DNA of 64,000 bases from Pleurodeles waltl (Eukaryota > Chordata > Amphibia > Caudata > Salamandridae). Numbering within the stretch: position 1 is the first letter of the stretch; each line of letters opens with the position of its first letter. Under the pieces are notes generated by a model that was not told where the DNA came from, did no database searches, and saw only the letters and a program-made list of their open reading frames with translations. This document shows positions 1-11,600 of the stretch, in pieces. The stretch covers positions 1,309,889,324 to 1,309,953,323 of the forward strand of contig NC_090444.1 of assembly GCF_031143425.1 (NCBI RefSeq). Reading direction: 5' to 3'. Made by a program: the position numbers and the translations under genes.

Positions 1-794
1 CAGCTACATCCAGTCCCCCCCCCAGAAGAGGCCCACAGTGACGACAGCAGCTCTGCACGCCTGGATCAGGATGACCAACCTGGCCCATCAGCTACCTCTG
101 GACAGTTGGTTACCCTGCCACAGTCCCAACCAACCACAGAGCCTCCCCCCTCAGGAAACACCACCACAGCATCCACCCAGGGGGCCCATGCCACTGTCCA
201 CAGGACACGTCAATCACAGTGTGTCCATCACTACAGGGACCCCAGGCAACCCCACAAACATAGGACGATCAGGGACCTGGGGTCAGTGGCAGTGGGCACT
301 CGGTTCAGGGGACAGAGGCACAGGACACCAGGGAAGCTGGGAGGACTACTGTGCGACAGTGGGAGGACAGGCCCAGGGAACCCACTCTCCACGAGGCACT
401 CACAAACATCCTGGGAGCATACCACCATTCCCAGGAGACCATGGGCCAGATACTGGCCAAGTTGCAGGAGACCCAGCGGCTGCAGGAGGGACAGTACCTG
501 GGGATCAGGGAGGACCTCAAACACATCTACACCATCCTGGTCACCATTGCAGGGGTGCTGGCTGACATGGCCAACACCATGAGGCTGGCAGTTGCACACC
601 AACGGGCCCCTGACACTAGCCACACCGAAGAACAGACCTCCACCTCTGCCAGTGCTAGTGGACAGGAGGCAACGCCACTGGAACAACAGGCCACCAGCAC
701 CCCACCCCCTGCAGAAGGAGAACCACCCCGCAAACGGTCCCTGCTATCCAGGCAGAAGCCAGAGAACATTGCCAAGACCCCCGCCAGGAAATAA
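1..794 (+). pseudogene. Harbinger Myb-B protein, second exon (copy A), frameshifted
   Basis: This matches exon 2 of the intact Myb-B gene of copy B (20486-21309, minus strand). Shared features are an acidic start (EEAHSDDSSS), a Pro/Thr/Gln-rich linker, a helical segment beginning PREPTLHEAL, and a basic tail with PPAEGEPPRKRSLLSRQK. The frame changes between about 230 and 350: the N-terminal part reads in one frame and the segment from 351 to the stop at 794 in another. The SANT-encoding first exon would lie left of the window. In Harbinger elements the Myb/SANT-like protein is known to help bring transposase to the nucleus and the element ends. This copy could not make the full protein without repair of the frame. 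Confidence 0.8.
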
Positions 795-978
795 GACTCT
801 CCTGATTGTCTCCCTTCTGTCCCACTCTGTCACCCTGTCCACCTTGAACTGCCATTACTCCCCTTCCTATGCCCCCTTTGGCAATGCACCTGTAGTACCA
901 AGAGACTGGACTCTAACTGGACATTCCTCCACCACCACCCCAGCCCATTGCACATCCCCCTCTACTTATGAGCACTTA

Positions 979-984
979 AATAAA
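979..984 (+). promoter_or_regulatory. Polyadenylation signal of Myb-B (copy A)
   Basis: An AATAAA hexamer lies 185 bp after the Myb-B stop. It is in the same relative place in copy B (20294-20299 on the minus strand), which supports it as the real 3' processing signal of this element gene. Confidence 0.6.
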
Positions 985-1268
985 CACCCTTGCAACAAAG
1001 ACAAATCTGAAGTCTGTCAAATGATTAATGTATTAGTACAACATAATCAAAGCATTGCAAGTCATATGTACAGTTAATTTTACATTGGAATGACCTTTAG
1101 TGGGCATCAGTACACATACCAGGAGCCAGAGTGGGCCACAGAGATCTGGAAATAGTGATGCCAAAGGGTACAGTAAGTGGCCATAGACATAGTGAAATCA
1201 GGCTGCCATGTGCAATGTCCAACACAAAACTGAAAAGTAAAGTGAAGTTACAGTGTCTTACCTGTGTG

Positions 1269-2402
1269 TCACTGGAAGTACTGCTGTATTACATTACTTC
1301 TGTTGTCAACATCTTCTTCCTCTGCCTCCTCTTCCTCACCGTCCACAGGCTCCACCGCTGCCACAAGTTTATCTCCAGGCACATGCTCCTGCAGAAAAGG
1401 AACCCAACGTCTCAAGCCCAGGTTGTGCAACATGCAACGATGATCTGGCACACCTTCTTGGGTGAGTAGTACAGGGATCCACCAGTCAGATGGAGGCACC
1501 GGAACCTGGCCTTCAGGAGGCCGAAGGTCCTTCCAATAATCCTTCTTGTACGCCCATGTGCCTCATTGTAAAGTTCCTCTGCCCTTGTCCTGGCATTCCT
1601 CACTGGGGTCAGTAGCCATGAAAGGTTGGGGTAACCAGAGTCACCTGCAAATATCGAGGGACAACTGTTACACACACACTAGCCCTCATGGACAACCCCA
1701 TACCCAGACACCTACTTATACTGTGTGGGGACCTTGGGCTCACCTATTAGCCACACCCTGTGCCTCTGGAGTTGGCCCATCACATTTGGGATGCTGCTAT
1801 TCCTCAAGATAAAGGCGTCATGCACAGAGCCAGGATATTTGGCACTGATATGGGAGATGTACTGTTCCGCAAAACACACCATCTGCACATTCATAGAGTG
1901 ACAGCTTTTTCTATTCCTCAACACTTGTTCATTTCTCCGAGGGGGGGGGGGGACAAATGCCACATGTGTGCCATCAATGGCACCAATGATGTTGGGGATA
2001 TGTCCCAGGGCATAAAAGTCAGCTTTCACTGTGGCCAAGTCCTCCACCTGGGGGAATACGATGTAGCTGCGCATGTGTTTCAGCAGGGCTGACAACACTC
2101 TGGTCAACACCTTTGAGAACATTGGCTGAGACATCCCTGATGTCATGGCCACAGTTGTTTGGAAGGAACCACTTGCCAGGAAATGGAGCACTGACAGGAC
2201 TTGCACTAGAGGGGGGATACCTGTGGACTGGCGGATAGCTGACATCAGGCCTGGCTCCAATTGGGCACACAGTTCTTGGATTGTTGCCCGAGCAAGTCTG
2301 TAGGTTATGATAATGTGTCTGTCCTCCATTGTCGCAAGGTCCACCAGGGGTCTGTACACCAGAGGATGTCGCCATCTCATATTCAGCCTCAGCGGTTGAA
2401 GC
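1269..2402 (-). pseudogene. Harbinger transposase (HARBI1-like DDE nuclease), exons 2-3, copy A
   Basis: Exon 2 (2402-1744) follows an acceptor with a TTTTCTTCCATAG end and closes at a GTGAGC donor after WLI. Exon 3 (1644-1269) starts at a TTTGCAG acceptor with [12 protein letters not shown] and ends with QQYFQ and a stop. The family helix-turn-helix-like segment FLASGSFQT and SGMSQPMFSKVL is present. So are the first two catalytic aspartates, in GAIDGTHVAF and SVHDAFIL. The usual catalytic glutamate is replaced: the segment reads RRIIGRTFG, where copy B has RRIIEWTFG. Exon 3 is also frameshifted near 1431, between IIVACC and LHNLGLRR. The protein ends in an acidic EEEEAEEEDVDN tail. Exon 1, expected far to the right, is missing with the rest of the element. 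Such proteins cut and rejoin transposon ends in the nucleus; this copy is very probably inactive. Confidence 0.85.
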
Positions 2403-2639
2403 CTATGGAAGAAAACGGCAAGCAGAGGGTCATATTCACACATCTATTGCATTAATCATGCATTTCTTCCTTTACATAACCAGTATGTGAATCAGAGAAT
2501 CAGTTGCTGTGCCAGTGTCTGCTGTGATGCAGCTAGGAGCCATGCCTTGTGCCCCCCTGAAATGGTGGCTGCCTGACCTGTGAGGAGGGATAAGTGGAAA
2601 TGAGGTAATTCTGCTGGTGTTGTGCACCTTTGCAGTAGT

Positions 2640-2750
2640 CGGTCGAATACCGCCACGCAACTTTGCATTGGTTATCATTGGGCCCTATGGGTTCCATGAG
2701 CCAATGGCGATGTACGCCGGCGGTGACGGTACGCACCACCACAGACGTGA
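2640..2750 (+). promoter_or_regulatory. Putative promoter of Myb-A (copy A) with three CCAAT boxes
   Basis: ATTGG at 2667-2671 and 2677-2681 and CCAAT at 2701-2705 lie 100-180 bp upstream of the Myb-A start codon. They are followed by a GGCGG-containing motif that also occurs in copy B. Copy B keeps three CCAAT-type pentamers in the equivalent block (18570-18740). Conservation between two diverged copies suggests function. NF-Y binding is an inference from the motif only. Confidence 0.45.
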
Positions 2751-2847
2751 ACGCCAATTTCTATCTGTACACTCACTTGCTACCTGACCTTCAACAGGAA
2801 AGGACCTACACTGCAAGTGCTGCTGTGACCTGTGTCTGGAAGCGACA

Positions 2848-2961
2848 ATGGTTCATGTGTCTGGGGAAAGGGCCCCTGCCTTCACTGCTGAGGAGTTGGA
2901 GAAACTGGTGGATGGGGTCCTACCCCAGTACACGTTACTCTACGGTCCTCCAGACAAACAG
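2848..2961 (+). CDS. Harbinger Myb-A protein, first exon (copy A)
   Basis: A 114-bp open exon of 38 codons begins MVHVSGERAPAFTAEELEKL and ends PPDKQ at a strong donor (CAG|GTAAGT at 2962). Copy B has an exon of exactly the same length, phase and near-identical protein (18368-18481, minus strand). It is the N-terminal half of a Myb/SANT-like DNA-binding domain. In copy B the second half follows after a 198-bp intron and reads VSAHQKKDIWRAI and so on. The second exon is missing here because the element breaks off near 2993. The exon is therefore a fragment of a gene rather than a working one. Confidence 0.75.
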
Positions 2962-3054
2962 GTAAGTACACTGTGAGCATGATGCGTGGGCCATGAATTT
3001 ATGGATTGCTGTGTGTGTAAACCACATTTTCTGATGCAAAACCATCCATACCAC

Positions 3055-3645
3055 GACTCCTGTCTTAGAAAAGACAGGAGTCATACCCACCACCCCAATG
3101 GCCAGCACAGCGGACCAGGGTCCCCTGGGCATGGCCATTGCACCCAGTGCCATGTAGGGGGTCCCATTTCAGGGCATCCAATGGCACTTTTAAAAAACAA
3201 TACTTACCTGGAATGGGGTCCCCTATCCTCCGCTGTCCCTCTGGTGTGGGTGTCCCTGGGGCGGGCACCTGTGGGCTTATTCCATGGCATTCCACCATGG
3301 AAATAGGCCCACAGGTCCCCTAACGCCTGCCCTGACCCAGGCGTTAAACAATGGTGCAAAGCAGGCTTTGCACCATTATTTGATCCCTCCGCCCCTGTGC
3401 ATGATTTTGGCACAGGGGATACATATGGCGCTAAGGCCATAGAGTCATTTTTTGCACAGGAACGCCTACTTTGCATCTCATTGACGTAAAATAGGTTTCC
3501 ACGTCCAAAAAAAAGACTTTAACTCCATAAATTTGGTGCTAGAAGGGTCTAGTGCCAAATTATAAATATGAAGTTAGTTTTGCACCGGATTTGCGTTAAA
3601 AAAATGACGCCAATTTGGCGCAAAACAAGTATAAATATGCCCCAG
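3055..3645. repeat. Palindrome-chain repeat (MITE-like)
   Basis: A run of short inverted repeats lies almost end to end. The arm pairs are 3055-3066/3071-3082, 3270-3287/3295-3313, 3320-3328/3337-3345, 3350-3377 (nearly perfect), 3392-3400/3410-3418 and 3531-3543/3548-3560. A final set of GACGCC/GGCGTC-type arms lies near 3595-3625. The right end reads GGCGCAAAACAAGTATAAATATGCCCC; no matching left terminus was found, so the left side may be truncated. There is no coding potential. It resembles in design, but not in sequence, the GC-rich MITE at 31913-32533. Class assignment is uncertain. Confidence 0.5.
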
Positions 3646-4677
3646 AATGCCTGCAATGATAGCAATAGGAGCCCCTGAGATCCACATTTCCTATATTATT
3701 ATTAAATAAGGGGATCTGAGCTTTGACTGTGATGTCAGAGTCAGTATCAATGGTCAGGACTACTTTGGATAGGCCATAAACACATTTGTCATGTTACGGA
3801 ATGACATTCCACGCATGGCCATATGTGTTGCGCCTGGAATTTACAAATGCCGAAGTGTGTTGCCACAGTGTCAGCACAGAGCATGCCACTGTGCTGCGGT
3901 CATGCCAGGGCGCTGTGGGAGACAGTGTGGGTAACCAAGTAATGCCAAGAAGCCTCGTGCAGGAACAGTCAAAGGATACAGGGACCCCTCCACAAAATCC
4001 TTCAACCAACGACACTGCGTACCAGTGGGATTAGCTGTGGGCCAAGCATTTGAAGCAAAAGACCATCTCCAGCAATTCGAGCAGGGTAGATGAGGCACAG
4101 CTGCAAAGGAAGTTGTAAAAATGTGTGTCATGAGCAGCTCCTGTCAAATGAAGCTCATGGCCAAATATAGACAGATTGATGCTGGAAAGGATGTTTTTTT
4201 AATAAACTATTTTACATAGAATGAACAAAGAAACATAAAACAGTACCATAAGCAATATGCACTCCAATCGTCAGGATATCTTGTGTAGCAATTGTTCCAC
4301 TTATCTGAGTAGGCTTTTCAAACCCAGTCTGTAATAGTCTATCTACTTGCCCCAGATCCTCATGTTTTTCTGCGTGCAGCCCCTTGCAGTGTATATGAAG
4401 TTCTCTATTCTTGCGCACCAGTCCATTTCTGCACGCCACGGGAGGAGAGTGGGCGGGTGGCGGATCTCCATCTACAAGCAATCTCTCATTTGGCCACAAT
4501 GGCTACCATTCCCAATCCGGGAGCGGGCTCCCCGGCTGTCACCAAGTTTTTCCTGTTTCGGCATGAGGGTAATGAGAAATCCCAGTACCCAGGTAAGGGT
4601 GTTCATGATTCGTTGCCACCAGGAAGCAATGGTGGGGGGGGTAATTGCCAGACCATGTGGTAAAAGTCTGTGTCGAG
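3646..4677. other. Intergenic, nothing recognised
   Basis: About 1 kb with no convincing coding region or named repeat. Short open frames are present on both strands, but none shows a known domain. It ends at the L1 target site. Confidence 0.4.
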
Positions 4678-5629
4678 GTACGGGCAGCTAGGGGGGCGTG
4701 GCCAGCAGCCGATGAAGCCGCACGCCAAGCGCGACGCTCCGGGGACCTTGAGCGGGGCCCACCTAATCCTGAAGTAATAGAGACCCAGAACAGGACATCG
4801 GACGGTGCCTCCAGCATCCGAAGGCTTGCAGCATATCTAGGAGCACTTTCAGAGGGAATCGAGCGGCAGCAGGGAGAGATCCAGAGCTTGAAGATCGCGG
4901 CTGAGCGAAAACAAAATGGCGGCAGCGACTCAGCATTGAAACGGAGCGGTGCCCTTCCAGCGGGAGAACGCGAAGACGCATCGGAGACTGCTGTCACGGT
5001 TTCGGGCGGGTCTGATCAGGACTCTGGTTGGGACACCCCTTGAGGTCACCGAATATCCTAAAGAGGTAGTATACTGGGGAAGAAGAGCAGCTAAAGGCAT
5101 ACGCGGAAAGGACAGCTATGAACAGGCACAGGGAAGTAAAAGAAGAGCAACCCTTGTGTGAACAAACAGGAAACAGATTACTAATGGACAAACACGCTGG
5201 GGTTGTACACAGAGTAAGGCACAGAACCTCCCACAGTGACAGGGAATGTCAATGCCTCTGTGCAGTTTGCTCTTACAGATACTCACCCTGCCAGCCCCAT
5301 AGAAAGGAGGCAGCAGAAGTGATTCTGTCTCTGGACCCTAGAGCACAGACAAGGAAAGTACTTACATACTCAAGACACGCTCTTGTGGGTCCAGCTGGAA
5401 ACACAGTGGCGATTCCTGAGAAAACAGCAATAGCACACTGTCACTGTTAGGCACGAAAGACAACGTATAACACTGGACAAGGATGGGGGCTGGAATTGCC
5501 TCCTGGAAACCAGGAGCCAACCCCAGAACAAAGGAGGACACTTATACACTGGTGAAGACTGATAGAACACTTACCAGACACAAATAACCAAGAAGAAACA
5601 GAAGGGTACAAACTAAGAGGCAGAGGCAA

Positions 5630-5990
5630 GAACTAGGAACAGGCTCAGGCTGAAGCAAAGGCGGGACTAGGACTTGAAAAAAACGGTGCAAACTTCTGGC
5701 TGGGACAAACAGAGACAGGACTGGGAAACTGAGAGCAGGCTCTGGCTGGAACAGGTAAGGACAGGGCTGGAATAAAGGGAGTAGGAAATGAGCAGTAAAC
5801 AGGACTGGGAAACAGAGAGAAGGTTCAGGCTGAAACAAGGCAGGAGCAGGGCAGAGAAACATGGAGCAGGCTCTGGAAGAAACAAACAGGTACAAGGATA
5901 AGAGATAGGGAGCAGACTCTGGCTGGAACAATCAGGAGCAGGACAGAGAAACAGGAAACAGGTTCAAGCTGGAACAGAACAGGAACCAAA
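5630..5990 (+). repeat. Degenerate minisatellite in L1 5' region
   Basis: Imperfect units of roughly 45-55 bp are built on a GCAGGCTCTGGCTGGAACA core followed by CAGGACTGGGAAACAGAGA. They repeat about seven times with variable spacing. Position upstream of ORF1 is reminiscent of promoter monomers in some L1s; no promoter activity can be inferred from the sequence alone. Confidence 0.5.
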
Positions 5991-7080
5991 CTGGAACACC
6001 ATCCGACAAAGGGTCTGTAACACAAAGGAATCGAACTCCGATGCACAACGGGGATCTTGAGGAAATGGCTGCTTATAAGCAGTTCCAAGCTGGGCTGCAC
6101 AGGAGAGGTCTCAGGTGTGTGTAGTTTCAGACACTTGCAAGTCCTGGAGGAGAGGATCCAGTGAAAAGGAGCAACTGGACTGCTCCCATGGAAAACAATG
6201 GGAAACAGAATCCGGGCTTTCCTGACTACCAGGCTGTGCATTATGGGATTTGCAGTCCCAAGAAGCAAATGTAGTACTACACAAGTGTACCATGGTGAAA
6301 AGAGAAACAAACAGGAGTCAGCAAGGGACTCTAGATGACTGTTCCAGGTGATTCCTAGGCTTCCGACAGTCCCCTTACAGCGCCCCCTTGAGATGGGACG
6401 ACCGAGTCGTAACAACTGCGGCAGACGAGAATTAAACCCACCAAAAATAGGGGCGAGGACAGCAGCGACCCCCCCCCCTCGGTGAGAATCGGAAGAGGTA
6501 AGAGGAGCCGGGGAAGCCCATTTGAAAGCGAGAGTGAGAGCAAAGTGCCCCATCTGGATGAATCGGAGAGTGCCGTTCATTGCACTGTATTATGCTGCTG
6601 TGGAACGGCGAAGATCAGGGAATCATCTGGATTGCCCACTCCATGCTAAGCAAATAAGCCGTGACTAATAGATCGCAAAACGCGATACTAGAACTTAACT
6701 CAAACAATGTTTAAAGTCCACAACAAATAAAAAACAACGAAACCCCAGACTAAAAACAAGAAAATTGTATGAGCGTGAATATTCACAAGTTGGAAGGAAA
6801 CCATCCACCTGAATAGTCAGGAAAACTATACTACCTAGAGCCCTGAAATCCCACCCCCCACCCGGGGCCCACAACTCACCGACAAAAATACAATACAAAC
6901 GGAAAGTGTACAAATACTAAGCAGGCACTTCTAGCACTACTGTCCCTCCCACTCGGACACCTTTTGAGTGTGCACGGGGCGACAGAGGGGTCCCTCCTAT
7001 AATAATCACTGAGTCAATAAACCCTGCGCTCAACAGGAGAAAGCAGTTCTACCCACAAGAATAATCCAAAGGACAACAAG

Positions 7081-8110
7081 ATGGGTAAACCAAAAAAACT
7101 TGAGGACCAAGACCCTGAAGAGACTACTGTAACTAAGCCCTCTGAACAACCCCCCCAGGCCAAGCACCCAGGATAGCACATTAAGTCAAGAAAGAACGCT
7201 GGATACGATACTGCAAGCAATCGGGGATTCCCACAAAGCCCTTGAACAGAAAATAGACAATTTAACTGCAGACCTTTCATTATTAAGAGATGACCATCTT
7301 AGACTAACAGAAAGAGTGGGGTCAAATGAAAAGGCACTCAAACAACTGACCCCAACCCAGACGTCCTTGTCCACAGATCTCTCCGAACTTACCTCCTGGG
7401 TAAAAATGCTGGAAACAAGAGCAGAGGATGCTGAAAACCGCGTCCGCAGGAGCAACCTTAGACTGATAGGTCTATCAGAGGGAACAGAATCCTCAGCAGC
7501 GAATATGGAATCCTTCTTAAAGAACTTGTTCAAAGAAATAGTGGCCCCGGAGGGCTTATCATCCTTTTTTGCAATAGAGAGAGCCCACAGAGTTCCTAGC
7601 AGACCCCCTCCCCCAGGAGTGAGACCACGACCGATAGTTGCAAAACTGCTTCACTTCAAAGATAGAGACTACATCTTAACGCAAACCCATCTAAAAGGCG
7701 AAATAACACTGGAAAACCAACGAGTCATGATTTTCCCAGACTTCACGAAAGAAACGCAAGCACAAAGAGCCTCCTTCAAAGACTCTAAACGCATACTGTG
7801 AGAACGCGGAATTCACTATGCAATGCTCTTTCCGGCCAAACTAAGAGTGGAGTATGAGGGCAAGGCCCATTTTTTCACCTCACCACAATTGGTATGGGAC
7901 TGGCTGGAATTCTTGAACATCACCTCTTCCAACTCCCGGCGCAGTGGCCTCCGAACGTCCTATAGGAAACGCAGCAGATCCACAAAACGAGGAATGGAGG
8001 TTGCCCCCCCGAGACATCAAACACACCAAGAAATGCAAAAAGCAGTAGATGTAGCAGCAGCGTTGAGTCGGGGGAACCTCCCCTTGACCCAATCATCTAG
8101 GGCTATTTGA
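7081..8110 (+). pseudogene. L1 ORF1 (RNA-binding protein), broken
   Basis: The start codon at 7081 opens MGKPKKLEDQDPEETT. A frameshift falls in the C-run near 7150-7157, after which a heptad-rich coiled-coil segment follows (LEQKIDNLTADLSLLRDDH). The RRM-like domain then shows RRSNLRLIGL, ERAHRVP, RPRPIVAKLLHFKDRD and FPDFTKETQAQR, all typical of L1 ORF1 proteins. An in-frame TGA after SKRIL (7799-7801) interrupts the C-terminal domain, which continues ERGIHYAMLFPAKLRVEY to a stop at 8110. The intact protein trimerises and binds L1 RNA in the cytoplasm. Two lesions make this copy non-functional. Confidence 0.85.
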
Positions 8111-8695
8111 TCATGACTCGAGCTGTGGGGGCTCCTCTGTATCCTCGCGGGACACCTCCATCAGTATGCCCAAAGTGACCCCGAGATCATCGGAAGATAT
8201 TATTTGAACTTTAGTTAAACTAGGGTTTCGTGAGTAACAATGTGAGAATAATTAGCCAGTTATATTGAGGGGAAAAATAAGCTTAGGAACTGAAAGAGAC
8301 GGTTAGAAAATACAAAGGGGAATAAAGGAACAGTATAAATGATGGAAGTACCTATAATTAAGTTGTTATCTAAAACCTTATTACCATGGTATGCCAGAGA
8401 GGAGAAAGTTCAGAAAAAATGTAATAATAATCCTGTGGGTAGCTAATATAAATGGTCTGGGCCCCGGGAGCGGTCCGGAGCGCAGGCTCTTGGCTTGTGG
8501 CACGTCACCCACCAATAGGATGCTAGTCAAAGTTTTAATGGTTTGGACGGGGATAGTTGCGGTCACCAGTCCTGTCCAGTCATGCACTCACCGTCATAAA
8601 CTCAATCAGCTATCACTCTAAAGAAACGCTGCTGAAGTGTAAACCTAAACGCCCGGGAGAGGGTACACATCATAATTGCCCCATGCAAGAAATTC

Positions 8696-11600
8696 ATGAA
8701 TATGACCACGAAGTATAAAATTGCTACCTGGAACGTCAGGGGCTTAAATAACATGTCTAAGAGGTACAAGGTGTATAGCCAGCTTAAGCACAGAGGAATA
8801 CACATAGCTCTAATACAAGAAACCCACCTCATAGAACAGTAAGTCAGAGCCCTTAAAAAAAGATGGAGAGGCCAAATATCTGCCACTAATTATTCAGCAT
8901 TTGCCAGAGGAGTGTTATGGATTCCACCAGGGGTGCCCTTCCAAAAACTGCACGAGATCATAGATAAAGAAGGGAGGTATGTAATGGTAGTGGGGAAACT
9001 AGAAGGAAAGGACATAACAATAGGTAGTATATACGCACCAAATCAAGAACAGGGAACATTTCTTAACAGGCTATCGCTGGAAATAGGACCATACCTAATA
9101 GGACCCAACATAATAGGAGGAGACTTTAACTGTATAGCAAATATTACTCTGGACAGATCTCATCGCCCGCTACACTCTCAGGCTATAAAAACTGCTAAAT
9201 TGTTCACAGAATGGCAACAACACTGGAAACAGAGATAGCTGGAGACTGCTCCACCCGCACGCTAGAGATTACTCATTTTACTCCTCAGTACACGATTTAC
9301 ATGTCAGACTTGACACCTTCCTAGCATCCCCTGAAATACAAAGCGAAGTAATAACAGCTGAATACCTTTGTCGCACAATATCTGATCACAACCCTCTAGT
9401 TATTTCGCTGACCTGGGGTAAAGATAGGCCGACTATTCCAACATGGCATCTCAGAGCAGAAATGGTAGAAGACAAAGCTTTTAAACACCTACTACAAATA
9501 ACTATTGACAAGTTCTTTAAAATCAACTCGGGGACAGCGTCTTCCAGAACAAGTGAGTGAGAGGCGTTCAAATCAGTAATCAGAGGAACCTGCATCAATG
9601 AGAACATAGGGGTCCGAAGATCACTGGAAGTGGAACTCCGGGGGCTTGAAGACTCACTCAGGGATATTGAGCGCAGATGCCCAAACCTGATCCCCCTGTT
9701 GATCGAAACTAAAAAGAAAATAGCTGAAGCAAATACAAGACTAGCCCGCTTTGACTATAGGCAATACATAGCTAAGCAACATACAGAGGGAGATAAGGCG
9801 GGCGCTCTGTTGGCCTGGCTCGCTAACCCACCGAAACAGCAAACAGTCATAGTGGAAATAGAAGAAACCCCAGGTAATAGTATCTATGGCCAGAAAGAAA
9901 TAAACGCAAGCTTTGCTAACTACTACTCCAAACTATACGCATCACCTACCGAAACTCTTAATACCTCCCAGACACAGGAACTAGAAGAACTTGCCCTCCC
10001 TCAACTGAAGAACGAGGATAATCTGGCCTTAACCGAACCTATATCGATCGCTGAGATCAAGGGCCCAATTCAAAGTATGGCAAGAGGCAAGGTCCCGGGC
10101 GCTGACGGATTTCCAATGGAGTTCTACAGCATGTACCAGGATCAGTTAGCCCCACATCTATGTACACTATACTCGGAGGCATGGAACAGTAAAGGCCTGC
10201 CTCAGTCCACAAATGAAGCTCTCATGATACCATTACTGAAACCAGATAGACCACCTAATGATGTCCGTTCATATCGACCACTGTCGATGTTTAACATGGA
10301 CTATAAAATACTTAGCCGGATATTAGCCACCAGACTATTACCTCATATGTCTTCATTGATCCATCAAGACCAATCTGGCTTTATCCCCTAATGTAGCACA
10401 GCACAAAATATTAGACGACTGGTCACAATACTTCATTCGGTACCCTTGACAATGACTCAGGCAGCGATTATATCAGTGGATATCAAGAAGGCCTTTGACA
10501 GCCTGAGATGGGATTATTTAGAACAGGTCATATTAAAAATGGGGATGGGAGATGGATTTGTCCGTTGGACGTAATTGTTATACACTAACCCAACTGTGAG
10601 GGTTCGAACGGGCAGCACTATATCAGATCCGTTCCAAATAGGCAGGGGCACCAGACAGGGCTGCCCCTTGTCACCTCTACTGTTTGCGGTGTCCGTGGAA
10701 CCAGTGGCCCAAATGGCCAAAACAGGGCTGTATTTTAGAGGTATGCCAGTAAACCACTGGACTCACCATATTGCTCTCTATGCAGATGACATGCTGCTTT
10801 TCCTCCGGAATTTAGAGGCCGCCCTATCGGGAGCAATGAGCATGTTGGAGAGCTTCGGAGGAGCCTCGGTCTGCAAATTATTTGGCAGAAATCAGCAATA
10901 TTCCCGTTAATAGAAGGCTCTCCAAAGATCAGTGACACAAGAGGACTGACCATGGTCACCTAATACGTTTAAATATCTAGGAGTGAACATATACCACAAA
11001 ATAGAGGACTTGATAGAGGGGAACATACACAGAGCACTAAGGACGATAATCCAACATGCAATTTTGGGAAACATTGCACTGACAGTATCGGGAAGAGTCG
11101 CCTTACTTAAAATGATAGTACTACCTAGGCTGTTGTATTACTTTTCTACAATCCCGCTAATAATCCCGAAATCAGTGTTCAAGGATATAGAATCAATGAT
11201 TATGAGCTTTATTTGAGGCGTGGGCAGACATAGAATTGCATTGCACACCCTCCAAAGACCCACTGCAGAAGGAGGATTAGCTGCCCCAGACTTAGAAATA
11301 TACTGTGCTGGGCAGTTACAATGGCTAGCAAAATTAATCAGTGAACCGCCAGTAGCTCACGAACTGCGAGCCCCCCTAAACTGTTCATTAGAAGCGATAC
11401 TAAATATATTGTTGAACCCTAGGAGAAAAAAACAACAACTGCCACTGGAGTGGGAGTCCATAAGAACTTGTTGGGAGCAATACCTGAGGCGCACACACAC
11501 ACAAAGACTCCATGTGCGCCAGAAGCACCAATAATCTGCCTGAAGCACGTAACAGGGAGCCCAGTACTAACAGGACTTAATAAACTAGCAGCAAATAACA

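Larger units (their letters stand above)
1..2993 (-). mobile_element. PIF/Harbinger element, partial copy A
   Basis: This is part of a Harbinger DNA transposon in reverse orientation relative to copy B at 14339-22572. In order it holds the second exon of a Myb/SANT-type protein (plus strand), transposase exons 3 and 2 (minus strand) and the first exon of a second Myb/SANT protein (plus strand). Order, orientation and spacing match copy B; for example, 446 bp separate transposase exon 2 from Myb-A exon 1 here and 450 bp in copy B. The left terminus lies off the window. On the right, similarity to copy B fades about 30 bp into the first Myb-A intron, near 2993, so the element is truncated or interrupted there. 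No terminal inverted repeat is visible in this copy. Confidence 0.85.

Noticed and set aside
38..582. Long overlapping open frames on both strands at the window start
   Set aside because: Only one reading at each point matches the Myb-B exon of copy B; the others are low-complexity shadows rich in Pro, Gly and His.
4645..5043. 132-codon open frame with a helical, charged protein
   Set aside because: It begins in flanking DNA and crosses the L1 5' border and target duplication, so it cannot be an ancestral gene; no domain recognised.
5542..6580. Minus-strand frames rich in Leu, Phe, Pro and Ser
   Set aside because: They arise from the minisatellite read in reverse; periodic and without domain.
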